The notes under the pieces: generated by a model
The model's database searches: none
Seen by the model: only the letters and a program-made list of their open reading frames with translations
Told to the model about the DNA's origin: nothing
Shown: in pieces, positions 1 to 13,300 of the stretch
How the letters are laid out: every line of letters begins with the position of its first letter
How positions within the stretch are numbered: position 1 is the first letter of the stretch
Translations under genes and position numbers: made by a program
DNA from: Flabesymbios commensalis
Taxonomy: Eukaryota; Annelida; Polychaeta; Terebellida; Flabelligeridae
Direction: 5' to 3'
Length of the DNA stretch: 64,000 nt
Assembly (NCBI GenBank): GCA_964017125.1
Contig: OZ024902.1
Location: 51,279,914-51,343,913, forward strand

Positions 1-720
1 TCCATTACGGGGTGAAGATGTGCCTTTTGGGGGTTATGACCTTTGACCTGGTTTTTGACTTTTGATTTTGAGGCGATTATTGACTTTAATTGATTGCGAA
101 TGATAAGTTCAGTTTCCGGAAGATATCTCACAAAGCGTTTGCTGGATTGTTTTCATACTGCACACACACCTCCCTCAGTGGGTGTAGATGTGCCCTTTGG
201 GAATTATGACCTTTGACCTAATTTTTCACCTTTGATTTTGAAACGATTACTGACTTTAATTGATTGCGGATTATAAGTTCAGTTTCCGGACGATATCTCG
301 CAAAGCGTTTGCTGAATTGTTTTCATACTGCACACACACATCCCCCAAGGGCTGCAGATTTGCTTTTTGGGGGTTATGACCTTTGACCTATTTTTTACCT
401 TTGATTTTGAGGTGATTATTGACTCTAATTGATTTTGGATAATAAGTTTCTGGATGATATCTCGCAAAGCATTTGCTTGATTGTTTCATATTGCACACAC
501 ACATCCCTCAGGGGGTGTAGATGTGCCTTTTTGGGGGTATGAACTTTGACCTAATTTTTACCTTCGATGTTGAGGCCATTATTGACGTTAATTGATGGCG
601 GATGATAAGTTCAGTTTCCGGACAATATCTCAGAAAGCGTTTGCTGAATTGTTTTCATATTGCATACACACATCGCTCAGGGGGTGTGAATGTGCATTTT
701 GGGGGTTGTGACCTTTGATC
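1..720. repeat. tandem repeat, about 170-bp unit, four-plus copies
   Basis: Four to five imperfect copies of a roughly 170-bp unit run from the window edge to about 720. Each carries a 'gatgtgcctttt' start, 'gttatgacctttgacct', 'attgactttaattgattg', 'gataagttcagtttccgg', 'atatctc..aaagcgtttgct' and 'ttgcacacacacatc'. The anchor 'gatgtgcc' recurs near 17, 187, 357 (as 'gatttgct'), 527 and 690. The array may extend left of the window. Related, more diverged units occur at 5180-6090. Confidence 0.85.
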
Positions 721-1148
721 TTTTTTTTTACCTTTTCACCACAGAAACAAATTCAGATCCATCTGTCATCCCCTTCACAACGAGCAAGTACGCTGAGACT
801 GCATGATATCAAAAGTCATAGGGTTATACATGTATGATATTCTTCATATAAATACTATCGTATGATGTTTTAATTCAGAGTATCAGAATAATCACCGCAC
901 TGAACAAGCTCTATGTTTATCACAGCGATTTTCTCAAAATGCGACGTTCACATATTTCATACCATTATGGGCTGTATTGGTTTATATGCAAGATCATGCT
1001 AGGTTTGATGCATGATGCAATATTGTACACTAATATAGTACACCATATTGGGATGTTTAGGCCTATTATATGCAAATGATGAAGACATCAGGTACATTAT
1101 CATGTAACATTAAATTAAACACAATCAACATCACTTATATTTGTACAG

Positions 1149-1368
1149 GATGCAGACAGTGGTTGTGACAGCATCGTCTACAGTTCAGTCAGCTATTATT
1201 TACAAGATTTAAGTTTGGATTCAGCTGTAATGATTAACATCTCCACAAACCATGTCATCCTGACTGACCTCACATTGGGAACATATATCATGTATATCAC
1301 TCAAGTCAACAATGATTATCTGTCAACACGATCACATTTATTGACAATTGCGATTCAAGTACCTACAA
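1149..1368 (+). CDS. RPTP exon: fibronectin-III half domain
   Basis: Acceptor tttgtacag, donor gtaagt. Encodes 73 residues starting [18 protein letters not shown] and ending ...[10 protein letters not shown]. The pattern of strands with the Tyr/Leu-rich '[18 protein letters not shown]' stretch is typical of the C-terminal half of an FN3 domain. It starts in phase 0 and ends in phase 1, which fits the TM exon 12.5 kb away. An intervening exon with matching phases cannot be excluded in so long an intron, but none was seen. Confidence 0.8.
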
Positions 1369-4300
1369 GTAAGTTACAATCCAATGCTAAAAGAAGTATA
1401 TAATAGTAGAAGTAGCCTGTTGTCGATTGTTTTAATTTGCTGCACATTGATCACACAATAAACATAACATAGCTGTGGCTTTATTTCTATTCTGTCTAGC
1501 AAAAGCGTGCAACATTTCCTGCATGTTATGTTATATCCATAAGGGCCAAATTTAATTTAGTTTAAAATGCATTTGAAATAGTAGGCAATGATTTAATTAG
1601 ATTTGTCGCTAATGGCGGCGATACTTGGCACGCTAGCATCTGTTAGACACATCTGGACACTTCAAGAATAGTTATGTTATCATATTAGACCCTCAAAACA
1701 TGGTGTTAGGCACCTCAATTGCTAAGATATGCCGAAATATACATTTTCCACTAATTATATGTCACTAATTATGTCAATAATTTGCATAAAAGTGATATGT
1801 GAGACATTTTGAGAACTTTTTAACATAGAAAATCGTTTTCTGTAAAATTTTAACAATTTAGATAAACCAATTAGAAATTGATTCCATACTCGACTAATAG
1901 TGCAGCGGCCAGGAGGTTGAAAAAAAAGTGAACCCCTCCCCACGGTAGAACAAAGCAAAACCATAATATTTTGATTCTCAATCTGGTGGAAATTCAAGAA
2001 TATAGTGACCAATATTTAGAATATAGGTTGAATAATACTGAGTTAAATATCACAATGTACACTGCCGTATGTCACTTGATTGAATACCTGACAAAAGGTA
2101 GTTAAAATGGAATTTTAATTTTTTAGGTCGTCCAAGGTTAAATAACAAAATGACTGCATCCGGAATCAGTGAAATATCATAAATTTCTGCGTTCTGAAAT
2201 CGTACGACCAGATTGTTATGTAGTATATCTTTCTGATTAGTTCAATTTGTACCTTATCTTTAAAAGGCCTATTTCTAATGTCGTACAAATATCACAGAAA
2301 GCGACCTCCTATTTCTGAAAAGAATAAGATTATTCAAGGTCATCTTCAAGGTCTAAAGGTCAATTTTAGGGTCCAGTAAGTGAAAATATCATTTTTGCAC
2401 AAATAAAGCTGGGAGCTGGGAGCTGTGTAATACCTCTTTTTCGTGGGATTCTGAGTGGAAAAATCCATTAAAGTATTTTTTTGGTGATTCAAGGTCATCT
2501 TCAAGGTCATCTGCAAGGGCAATTTCAACTCAAGGTCATGAAAATGTCAATTCCGAGGTCAAAAATGTAAAAAATATGATTTTCAACAAGATCAATGTGT
2601 CTATTTCCAGGTCGGGTTATCGAAAATATGATTTTTAACAAATAAATATAGGTACAAGTCATACATCTTGATGTGATCATCTACGTCAAATAGCCAATGC
2701 CAAGGCCAAATATGATTTTAACGGACAATACAGTGCATAATAAACTTCCTCTTCGAAAATTCGTGAAGAATTAAAAATAATTATTTCATTTCCCGAAATA
2801 AAACGAAATTGTTTTATCTTCTTTTTTCTTTAGAATGGAAAAAACGAAAAAAATTGTTTTCGCATTAAAGAAAATAATTTTCGTTTTTGATAACGAAAAT
2901 ATAAATAATTCTTCAATATTCTTTTCTGAGAAAACAAGAAATGATTTTCGTTGTTGGTAACAGAAAGTAGAAAAATAAGAGCACAACCGGAAGTTACAAA
3001 TATGCAGCGACCGCAAACGACTGCCAACGGTCACTTAGTCACACATATCCATCTTATCCTTGAAAATTCGCGAAAATGGCAATTCGTGCAACTAAGAATT
3101 CTCGAGAACGAAAAATGAAGAATTTTTTTTATAATATTTTTGATGAATTTTCTTTTCACGAAAAAAAACACGACAATTCTTCACTAATTTTTGTGGAAGT
3201 CTATTATGTACTATATTGTATTTGCTACAAATTGGAACACACCTAATACATTGTTTTGGTGTGATTTTGACTGGAGAATCAAATTTTGCTAGAATTTTAT
3301 TGATTTAACATCATCGAAGTGAAATTGTCAGGCAACGGAAAAGCATTACAGGTCGATGGAGAGGCATTCAAATGTGAAACTAAGGCATTAAGTGACAATG
3401 GGGGGGGGCGGAGGGCGTTAAGGCGCGGCGCCGAGGCATCAAGGGGCAAAGAAGAGGCGTTAAAGTGCGACCGGATCCGTTAAAAGGTGGTGGGGAGGCA
3501 TGAAAGGGCTATGGAACGGAGATAGACGGCTACCAGGAAGCGTTAAATAACATTGGAGGTGTGGTAACGGTCGATGGTGAGGCGTTAAAGGGTGATGAGT
3601 GGAGGTTTAAGGGCTAGGAGAAGGCGTTAAAAACGAAGGAGTGTCGCTAAAAGGCAACAGAGAAACGTTAAATGACGCCGGAGAGACACCAAAGGCGACG
3701 GAAAGGCGTAAAAGGTCGATGGAGATGCATATAAGTATGACTGAGGCGTTAAAAGGCACCACAGATGCATTAAATGGTCATGGGGAGGCTTTAAATGACG
3801 ATTGCAAGGAGGTAAAAGGCGATTAGGTGTCGTTAAAGGGCGACCATGAAGCATTAAATGACGATGGAAAATCGTAAAGGGCAGGAGTTAAAGGGTGATG
3901 TGGAGGCGTTTAGGAACGGGGAGAAGGCAAGGGTGGCGGAGAGGCGTCAAATGGCGATAGAGAGGCATTAAAGGGCGACGGAAGGGCTTTAAATGGTGAC
4001 TGAGAGGCACTAAGGACGACAGGAAGGTGTTAAAGGGCAAAGAAAATATGATAAAGGTCGACACAAAAGCATTGAAGGACAATGTTAAAGGTGCCGTTTT
4101 GGCGTTGAATAGCGATGGGCAGGCATTCAAGGGCGATGGGGAGGTGTTGAAGATCCATGGAGAGGCGTTAAAAGGCGACGGAGAGGCGTTAAAAGACAAT
4201 GGAGAGGCGTTCAGGGCAAAGAACAGGCGTTAAAGAGTGACGGAGAGGCCTTCAATTGCCACGAAGAGGTGTTAAACTAAAAGCATATTAAAGACGAAGA

Positions 4301-7300
4301 AGAGTCGTTGAATAGCGACGGGAATGCACTCAATTGCAAAGAATATGTGTTAAACTAAAAGTGCTACAATGACGCAGAAAGAGCGACGAAAAATCGTTAA
4401 AGCTTGACAGGGGTGTGTTTACAACGCCTTTTAATGCCTCTCCATCCCCTTTAACACATTCCTATTGTGAGTTCGTCGTCGCCCTTTAATGCGTCTCCAC
4501 AGCCCCTTAATCCCTCTCCATCACCTTATAAAGCATCCAGTCAATTAATCAATAAAACTTCTATATCGCCTAAATCCTAAGCGAACAGTGCTCAGAGGCG
4601 CACAGATCCTTACAATGATGTCGTGTTTAAATGTCCTTTTCTGAAATGTTGTGAAAGAGCGATATTCAAATAATCTAATTTGCTACTAACCAGTGCTCTC
4701 TGGCTGATGCAGATAAATTTGTGCCTTGACCTAGAATTCAGCATGAGAAATTGTTTGAGGATTTTTCTCACTGAAGTTTGGACCCAATGAGAAGTCAGGG
4801 TTAAGCTACAGCTTGGTCCCTACCAGCAAATCCGATACACCCATTAAACAATGTTGCGACTTCTCTTAGAGATTCCTTAGATGAGGGGCATATAAATTTG
4901 GATATCATCGACATAAAGATGGTGGTTTACCGGTATATCGAAACTGGAGTTGTGTAGTGTATTAGGCAAAAAGTGGTCCCAGTGCAGAGCCCTGTGAAAC
5001 TCTATATGAGAGTGTAACTTTATCTGACAGAGTGTCTGTAATTGTCATCCCCCGCCCAACGTAGTTGGGGCGGGGTATTAACGTCACCTTGGATGTCCGT
5101 CCGCCGTCTGTCTGCATTTGGTTTCGAATTCCGGAGCAGATCTCTGAAACCCATGGGGGTATTTTTTCCATATTGCACACACACATTCCTTAGGAGGTAT
5201 ACAAGCGCCTTTTGAGATATATGAACTTTGACCTACTTAAATAGCCGACCATCAACCATAATTAACTACAATATGCTTGATATCTGACAGCTATTCATTT
5301 CCGGAGCAGCTCTGGGAAACCCGTCATATTGCACACACACATCCCCTACCCTGGCATAGGTGGCATAGATGTGCTATTTGGGGTTTAGAAACTTCGACCC
5401 ACTTTAATAGCCGGTCATAAACCAAAATTACCTTGCATATGCCTGATGTCTTGCAAACCCTGCCAGATAGCCAGACCATTACGATAAAACCAAATATGCG
5501 GTTTCAGGTAGGGATATATGCACTAAAAAAGTTCAACTCGATCTAATTCAAATGGCCGACCATCGGCAATAATATTAGCTTTAATATGCTTGATATCTTG
5601 CAAACCATGCCAGATAGCTAAATCATTATTATAAAACAAAATGTGCGGTTTCTGGTAGTTTATGCCCTGACAATTTTTAATTCGATCAAATTAAAAATGG
5701 CCGACTATCGGCCATAATTAACTTTAATATGCCTGATATGTGATAAACCCAGCCATTAAGTAGAAAACAACATGATTGTGCGGTTTCAGGTAGAGATACA
5801 CCCAGAAAAATCTCGATCAAGTTTAAAATGATCGACGTGAGGCCGTTATTGACCTAATATGGGTGATATCGGGAAAACTGTGCCAGATAGCTGTACCATT
5901 ACTGTAAAACCAAAATGTGTGGTTTCATGGAGTGAAAAGCCCTGACATGTCAACTTGATCTAATTCAGAATGGCTGACTTGTGATCATTATTGACTTTAA
6001 TATCTGTAATATGCATGGCATACTGTGCTAAATAGATAGACCATTACTGTAAAACAGAATGTGAGAGTTCAGGGAAAGATGTACCCTTAGAAATGTCTAA
6101 CACGCGGGCTGTTGGGGCGGGGGATTATGGTGGCCGGCCAGCCTCTTGTTACCGATTGCTGCCTATTTTTCAAATAACCAAATTTGGGTCGGAGCAGACA
6201 TTCCATACAAATCTGAGAGTCGATTTGTTAATGTAGTATGGTGAACGTTGTCGAAAGCAGTGCTGATTCTGTGGAATGATGTATCGTGTAGGCTGATTGT
6301 AGTGGATTAGATAATATATGGTTATTTTTATATAAACTTGTAGACGAATGGCTATTAACTTTATCTAAGATTTTGGAACTAAAACTCGCGTTGGATACAT
6401 GCCTGTTCGTTTTTAGAAAGATATGTTTTTAACTGATGGTCCTATATATACGCATCTCCCCACCGCAAGGCTCCACTTCTCCCGAGGCCTTGGAAGATGT
6501 ATTCTGTGAAACGCAGTGAAGTCACTCGGTGAAAATAAGGTTATATAACACCCCCTCCCCCATACTTCAATCTGTGAAACACAGTGACGTCACTCGATGA
6601 AAACAAGGTTATATAAGAACCCTCCCCCATACTTCATTGTATTAGCCAGCTCGGTGAAAAGAAAGGAGGTCGAGGTCATTGAGTTTCACAGAATATACCC
6701 AGTCATTAGTATGTCAAGACAATTTTTGCTCGCTTGTAGGAATAGGGTCCAGATCACACGATGTTGACGATGATTTCATTTCAGTTTTTTTGCACTGATG
6801 GAGTAAGCGGTACTTTATCTGAACATTTGGAACGAGCAGTTTTAATTTTATCTACAAAGTATTTCGAGAAATTGTCACAAAGTGATTGTACTGCTGTGAA
6901 TTCTGGCAGAGCAGGTGGTGGAATTCTACGCAGAATGTTATTTATCATAGAGTTCCATAGGCGACGCAGATTGTTCGAATTATCTGAAATGTTATCAACT
7001 AAAAAAATAATTTTGCTTCAGTCATCATACTTTACACAGGTGGCACTGATCGCACTATAACGCTTCTTCTTCGCCCTTTAACGTCTCCTCTTTGCTCTTT
7101 AATATGCTTCCTCGTTGCCCTTTAATGCCTCCTCATTGTCCTTTAACACCTTCTCATTGCCCTTTAACAACTCCTCATTGACCATTAAAGCTTTTCTTCA
7201 CTCTTCAACACTTTTCCGTTGCCCTTTAGCGCCTTCTCGTCGCCTGATCATTTCACCTTGAGCATGTTTAATCATTTAAAACTAACAGAATTAGATTATC

Positions 7301-10300
7301 CAGTCAAAAGCATACCCAAACGAGGTATTATATTACGTGCTCCAATACGTAGCACATATGTTACAAATCTTATTTTAAAAAAAATTGATTTTACAATCAA
7401 AATCTCCTAGCTTTGTGTGGTAAAAATCATATTTGTTTTAACTTGAAATTGACCTTTCGACCTTGAAGATGTCCTTTAATCATCAAAACAGTACCAGAAT
7501 AGATTATTCAGTCAAAATTACACACAAAAGACCTCGGAATTGACCTTTCCACCTTGAATATGACTTTGAATGACCATAATAATACCATAAATGGATTTTC
7601 AAGTCAAAATCATATGGAAAAGATATATTAGGCCTACAAATGTTCCTTGTTTGACTTTGAAATTTACCTTTTGACCTTGAAGAGTCATGAAAATAATATC
7701 ACAAATGGATTGCCAAGTCAGAATCACACGGAAATGAGGTATTACATTAATTTTGTTCCTAGCTTCATTTGTTGAAAAATCATATTTGACATATTTGCAA
7801 TATTATTATTAATAGTATACTTATAAAGCGCATTATTATATACATTTCTATGCGCTGACAATTATGAAATTTATATCATATAAATGTTGGAAAAAGTTCA
7901 TGATCCGAAATGAAGATTGAAAACGTGATTTTTGAGTTTTCTTTTAAAAGTTGTTTGTGACTGGGTTTCCCTGAGTGAAAGAGGGAGATCGTTCCATAGC
8001 CGAGGGCCACAAACGCTGAAAGCCTTGTCACCAGCTGCAAGGCACCGATGAGTAGATGATTCAGATAAAAGCATACCATCAGTGCCAGACCGAAGGGCTC
8101 TCGGAGGTGCATAGTGAGTGACTAGTTCCTGTATATAGGATGGGCACGCGTCACTGTGCATGGCTGAATGGACAATGGAGAGAACTTTGAAAATGATACG
8201 CGACTTGACTGGCAGCCAATGCAGGTCTGTCAGGACAGGTGTGATGTGGTCATATTTCTTCGATTTCCTTACTAGCCTGGCAGCATTGTTCTGTGCAAGC
8301 TGTAGTTTCTTCAGAAGATAGTCTGTAACACCATACAAGGCTGAGTTGGCATAGTCCAGGCGTGATATTACAAGTGCCATCACCACCTCCACGAGTGTGG
8401 TATCATCGAGGTGGTGCCTTATTCTGCTAATGTGCCTCATATGCATGTACATGCTGCGGATAATGTTTCCCACGTAAGTGGAGAAGGACATTTCAGCATC
8501 AAGGGTCACACCCAGGTCACGTACTGTCTGACTAGGAAATACGAGTATGCTTTCAACTCGCAGACAGGGGCTCAGGGCAGCGAATTCAGCCTTGTAATGA
8601 CGAGGGACTATAATTTGAAACTCAGACTTTCCATCATTAAACATCAGTCTGTTATGCACCATCCACGCACGAATCTCCTTGATGCATTCTTCCAGGGCCA
8701 GTAGAGCTTTCAGGAAAGACGACACATCCTGGAGGTCAAATTCCACATATAGCTGAGTGTCATCAGCGTAGATGTGAAATTTTACCTAAAGGTAAAAGGT
8801 AGATAGAGAATAATTGGGGCCCTAAGACAGAGCCCTGAGGGACTCCCACAGAAAGACTGATAGGGTCGGAGCTTGATTCGCTTACCACAACATGTTGGGT
8901 ACGTCCGCTGAGATACGATTTGAACCACTCTTGGACACGGTCAGACATGCCCAGGTAGGTTGTCATACGTCTGAGCAGGATGGAGTGGTCAACCGTGTCA
9001 AAGGCAGCTGACAGATCAAGCAAAACCAGAAGCACACCTTTCCTATTGCCAAGAGCATGGTCGATGTCGTTTTTCACTCTCAAAATAGCTGTTTCAGTAG
9101 AATGTCCAGGCTTATAGGCAGACTGTAGTGGCTCGTGTAAATCGTTCAGGGACATATACTCCAGCATCTGAGCAGACACAATCTTCTCCAACACCTTGGA
9201 AATAAAAGGTAATTGCAAAATTGGTCGGTAGTTTTTCAGATCGTTTTGATCAAGATTTAGCTTTTTAATGAGTGGCGTGACAGCAGCAGATTTTAGGCAG
9301 ATGGGGACACAGCCCGACAGCAAAGAGTCATTTATTGCTTTTGCCAGTACAGGCAACAATGTGGGATCTTTAACACAGATGTAGGTATTGGATCCATGGT
9401 TGATGATTTTGTTGGTGATTTTAGTATTACTTTTCGAACACTCGCTTCCGACACTGCCTGGAAGGTGGTCAGTGAGCAGGACACCTCAGGTAAGATAATC
9501 CTGGGCTCCTCTATAGTCTTGTTATCCAAGGCATCGCGGATCTTGGTTACCTTGCTGCAGAAAAAGGCAGACACTTTGTTAGCAAGCACAGTGTCGCTGT
9601 CGCATGTAGGCAGAATCTTCTGACGATCTGATGTCAACGTGACTACAAGCTTAAACATGTCCTTAGTTGATGCTGACGCGAGTTTAGATCTGTAATAGGT
9701 GTGTTTTGAATCATCAATGAGATGTACCACTTTGACACAATGTTCCCTATAGATTTGTCTGTCAATAGTCAAACCAGATAGCTTTTCTTCCTAGCTTTCT
9801 CCGTGTTACTCTTGCACTGTGGATGTCAGAAGTGTACAAAGGTTTGCCAGCACGTGATTTGATCTTGCGGGAGCGTAGAGGGGCGAACTTGTCAGCGGCC
9901 TTGCCGATAAATGTGTTATAATACAGAGTCACACCAGATGTGACATCACCACCTTCTACATGAGCTCCGCTCAGCCCACTCGACATGAAAGCAGCCAAGG
10001 CAACTGGGTCAACGTCTGCCCAATTTGACATATTTGCAATATTATTGACATTACATTCACAAAAATGACCAAACTGTTGGCTTTGTGTACTCGACGCAGA
10101 CGCACATGCAGACGCACGATCAGACGCAGATAAACGTTCCCATGTTCCGTAGGTTCCCACGTTCCGATAACCATGGTAGTTTCTCGGTGATTTGCCAGGC
10201 CACCATATTTAGCTGAACCTTGCAATTCATGAAGTATGTTTTTTGCTGCAGACGTATAATAGATATGTCTGGATTGTAAAACCACCGGGTGCAATTTGTT

Positions 10301-13300
10301 CACCAGTGAGCATTTATTTTTCTTTTTCGGCCTTGGTGGCCATTGCTGAATATCTTGTTTTCGCTCATAACAGTTTGTTCCGGGAACTTGAATCCCTGCT
10401 GACGCAAAACATTCATCCTATGTTGACTCAATTTTGGTCCACCGTCCGCGATGCGATGCTGGCATATAGGCTACTGAATCAGAATTAAGTAAACTCATGC
10501 TTGCATATATGTTTGCTGTTTGTTGGTCCAGTTTCGTAGTCGGTGGCTCAACTTTAAAAAAAACAGTTGGTCAAAGGAAAATAGAGCCAACAGGAAGGTC
10601 TGCTTCGAAATTGACGGATGAGAACTCCTCCCGTCCTTTTTACGGGCCTATTAACCGTTTGCCATAAATGATATAATGACCCACACCCCCCTTTCACAGG
10701 GTCCGATTCTATCGGATTTTAATTGAGCATAAAAAATACAAGAAACATCAAAAACATTGTATTTGTAGCAAAACAAGGTTAGGTCAAAGCTCGGATAACT
10801 TTTCTTGATATCTGCCTAAGTATTCGAATCGCTGTTTCGCTTACTTGAGAAACTGGATATAATTTCAGTGGATTCAATATTGTTAACTACTATTTAAACT
10901 TCCATGACGTCATACATAAACATTTTTGTGAATTTAATGAAACCTGTGTATCATTAGTCCATTTATAACGGGAAAAATGTCGAAAATTTGTTAATAGCGG
11001 TAAACAATGTCAAAATAACAAATAAATACAATATTTTTCAAATACTAATACAGTCATGACCCGGATCGCTATAGGCTCTTTTTTATCGTTTTCCTTGACC
11101 TCGAAAACATAGGGTTAGACACCTTATTTGTGCACCTACGACGATTACTTTTTAAATTAAGGACACAAATACGATCCGCTATAATGGCCACTTTGAACAG
11201 AGCTGGTGACGTGTAACCTTGAACACGTTCAGTAAACAAATTAATTATGACTTCATTATTATATTGTAAATGAACAATAAAACGTTGCACAGCGTCTCTA
11301 TAATATATAAATCATATGGCCTAATATTCATTATTGCGATTTCTCGCTATAATTATAACGCAAACAAAACTTAATGGTATGTGAACACACCATCATTTAC
11401 AAGACCTATATAAACGTAATACTATGTTTAAACGTTTCTAAATCTTCCTACTACATCAAATTATAAAAATAACATGAAAATACATCTTCAAGATAACTTC
11501 ATTACATATTTGGCGCTTCCCAAATCGATTGTACAATGTATTTGTTTTATTAAATGAGCATCGTTAGCGTCAACACATCGATTAATTTGTAGGAACTGCA
11601 CAGACAAAAGGCATATCTAGTGCATTTTCAGGATAAGAGGTTGTACGGTTATAATGCCGTTACCATGGCAACGTCCCCGATTTTTTTTTCACAACCATCC
11701 ATTTCCTAGTCCAGACATATCAAGCAATCAAAAAAATATGGTTGTGCTTTGTTCTACCGTGGGGAGGGGTTACTCCTATTTCTAGGCCTCTTTTAGAGAA
11801 TGGCCGCAGCACTATAAAGTCTAGTATTCCACCCCCAATCAAATGATGAAACAGAAGTATGATTAATATGTGGTGTATACACCACATATTAATCATACTT
11901 CTGTTTTATCATGTGATAAACGGTATTACCTTCGTCATCAAGCATCACCATTAAAAACTTGAGAGTGTACGATACATATCACGTTTTTCTTTACTTCATT
12001 CTGTTAATTGAGAAAAAATAAGGCGCTTTTTGTCTGTTTTTGGTCATTTGAGAACAGCTGTCCGTGCTGTCATGTAACCACAAAATACATTTGACTTCTG
12101 AACATGCACTTATATAATTAAAGTTATGTTATTATTTATTTACGAAAACATACAGAATACAAAGTCTAGGAGGTGATAGGCCTACAATACTTCCCCATGC
12201 TATTGAAAATATTATTTGTACCAGCTAAAATGTAGTCAATCATCAGTTCGCTCTATAAATTTATATGCAATTATTCCATTCTTCATAGGTTTAAATGGCG
12301 TAGTATTCTTGGATAGCTACATTTGATGCTTCTAAAGTACGAGACTTTGCAAATCTTAATAGTTCATGTCTGCATCACACGATTTCGAGCAAAAACGTTT
12401 TGCAATAATATGTTATGGAAAATATAAAATTTCCTTTGAAAAACAAGATACTTTGTCTCCCTGGAGTCGGAAATATTTGAATAAGCCTCTCCTGAATTAA
12501 ATACATTCATGTGCTATCATTATGTAATAATGTATTTGTCAATTAATACCATGACCACATCATTAATTAGTTATCTCCCATTGAATTATTATTAAACTTT
12601 ACTTGAACCACGTTGATACATTATCCTCATCGCTTGAGCTATTTTACAATATTAGCAGTTATCTGGTTACTACTAGCAAAATTACTGTCACAAAGTCTTG
12701 AAAGACGAATATCTACGGCGGTCCACAGGTAACGTCAACATTAATGCAAGTTCCGAAAACATTTATGCACTGGGCTTAAAAACATTTATGCAAGTACTAT
12801 TGAAAATATTTATGCAAGTTCAGAAATCATTAATTGAAATTCAGAAAATATTTAAGCAAGTTAGAAAACATTATTGTAATTACGCTTGAAAACATTTATT
12901 AAAGTGCGATTGAAAACAGTTATGCAAGTCTATAAAAAATATGCAAGTACATTATTGAAAACATAGGGCCTATGTGCAAATTCAGAAACATTTATGCAAG
13001 TACAATTATATTGTATATACATGTTCAAAAAACATTTAAGAAGGTTCAGAAAAAAAATTATGCAATTACAATTGAAAACATTTATGCAAGTTCGGATCAT
13101 ATTTATGTAAGTACGATTGAAAATATTTCTGCAAGTTGAGAGAATATTTCTGCAAGTTGAGAAAACATTTATGCAAGTTTAGAAAACATTTTTGCAAGTA
13201 CAAGTGAAAATATTAATGCAAGTCAGAAAACATTTGCAAATTCAGACAACAGTAATGCAAGTATTATTATTAAGCTATGGATAGCCTAGGTCTATGGATA

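Larger units (their letters stand above)
2335..7745. mobile_element. large foldback-like element with tandem-repeat arms
   Basis: Two different tandem-repeat blocks occur in mirror order and inverted orientation. The left arm has a 'ttcaaggtcatcttcaagg' block (2335-2730) and then a 'gaggcgttaaagggcgacgg' minisatellite (3330-4415). The right arm has the inverted minisatellite (7060-7250) and then the inverted block (7405-7745). 'gtaatacctc', 'cgtgggattctgag' and 'tcttcaagg' of the left block match the reverse complement of the right block in order. The centre holds further repeats (5.05-6.13, 6.45-6.70 kb). Foldback transposons have long inverted repeats built of internal direct repeats. The exact ends and target duplication were not resolved. 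Confidence 0.6.
7808..10022 (-). mobile_element. 5'-truncated L2/CR1-like LINE (about 2.2 kb)
   Basis: Bounded by an exact 24-bp target duplication. On the minus strand it carries, in order, the linker after the endonuclease ([20 protein letters not shown], about 9.84 kb), reverse-transcriptase palm motifs [17 protein letters not shown] and [10 protein letters not shown] (9.1-8.83 kb), [11 protein letters not shown] (about 8.76-8.73 kb), the thumb region ([22 protein letters not shown]) and a C-terminal [13 protein letters not shown] (about 7.95 kb). The endonuclease is missing (5' truncation at 10022). The frame is broken at least near 9.77, 9.35 and 8.76 kb, so it is inactive. The 3' end carries 'gcgctttataagtat' followed by an ATT-rich tail, as in L2/CR1 elements. 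Confidence 0.93.

Noticed and set aside
3641-4233. Frames of 60-100 residues on both strands within the minisatellite
   Set aside because: They follow the repeat period and give repetitive peptides on both strands; no coding evidence.
12740-13262. A CRISPR-like spaced repeat array
   Set aside because: Units are imperfect with no unique spacers, they return inverted, and the host is a eukaryote.
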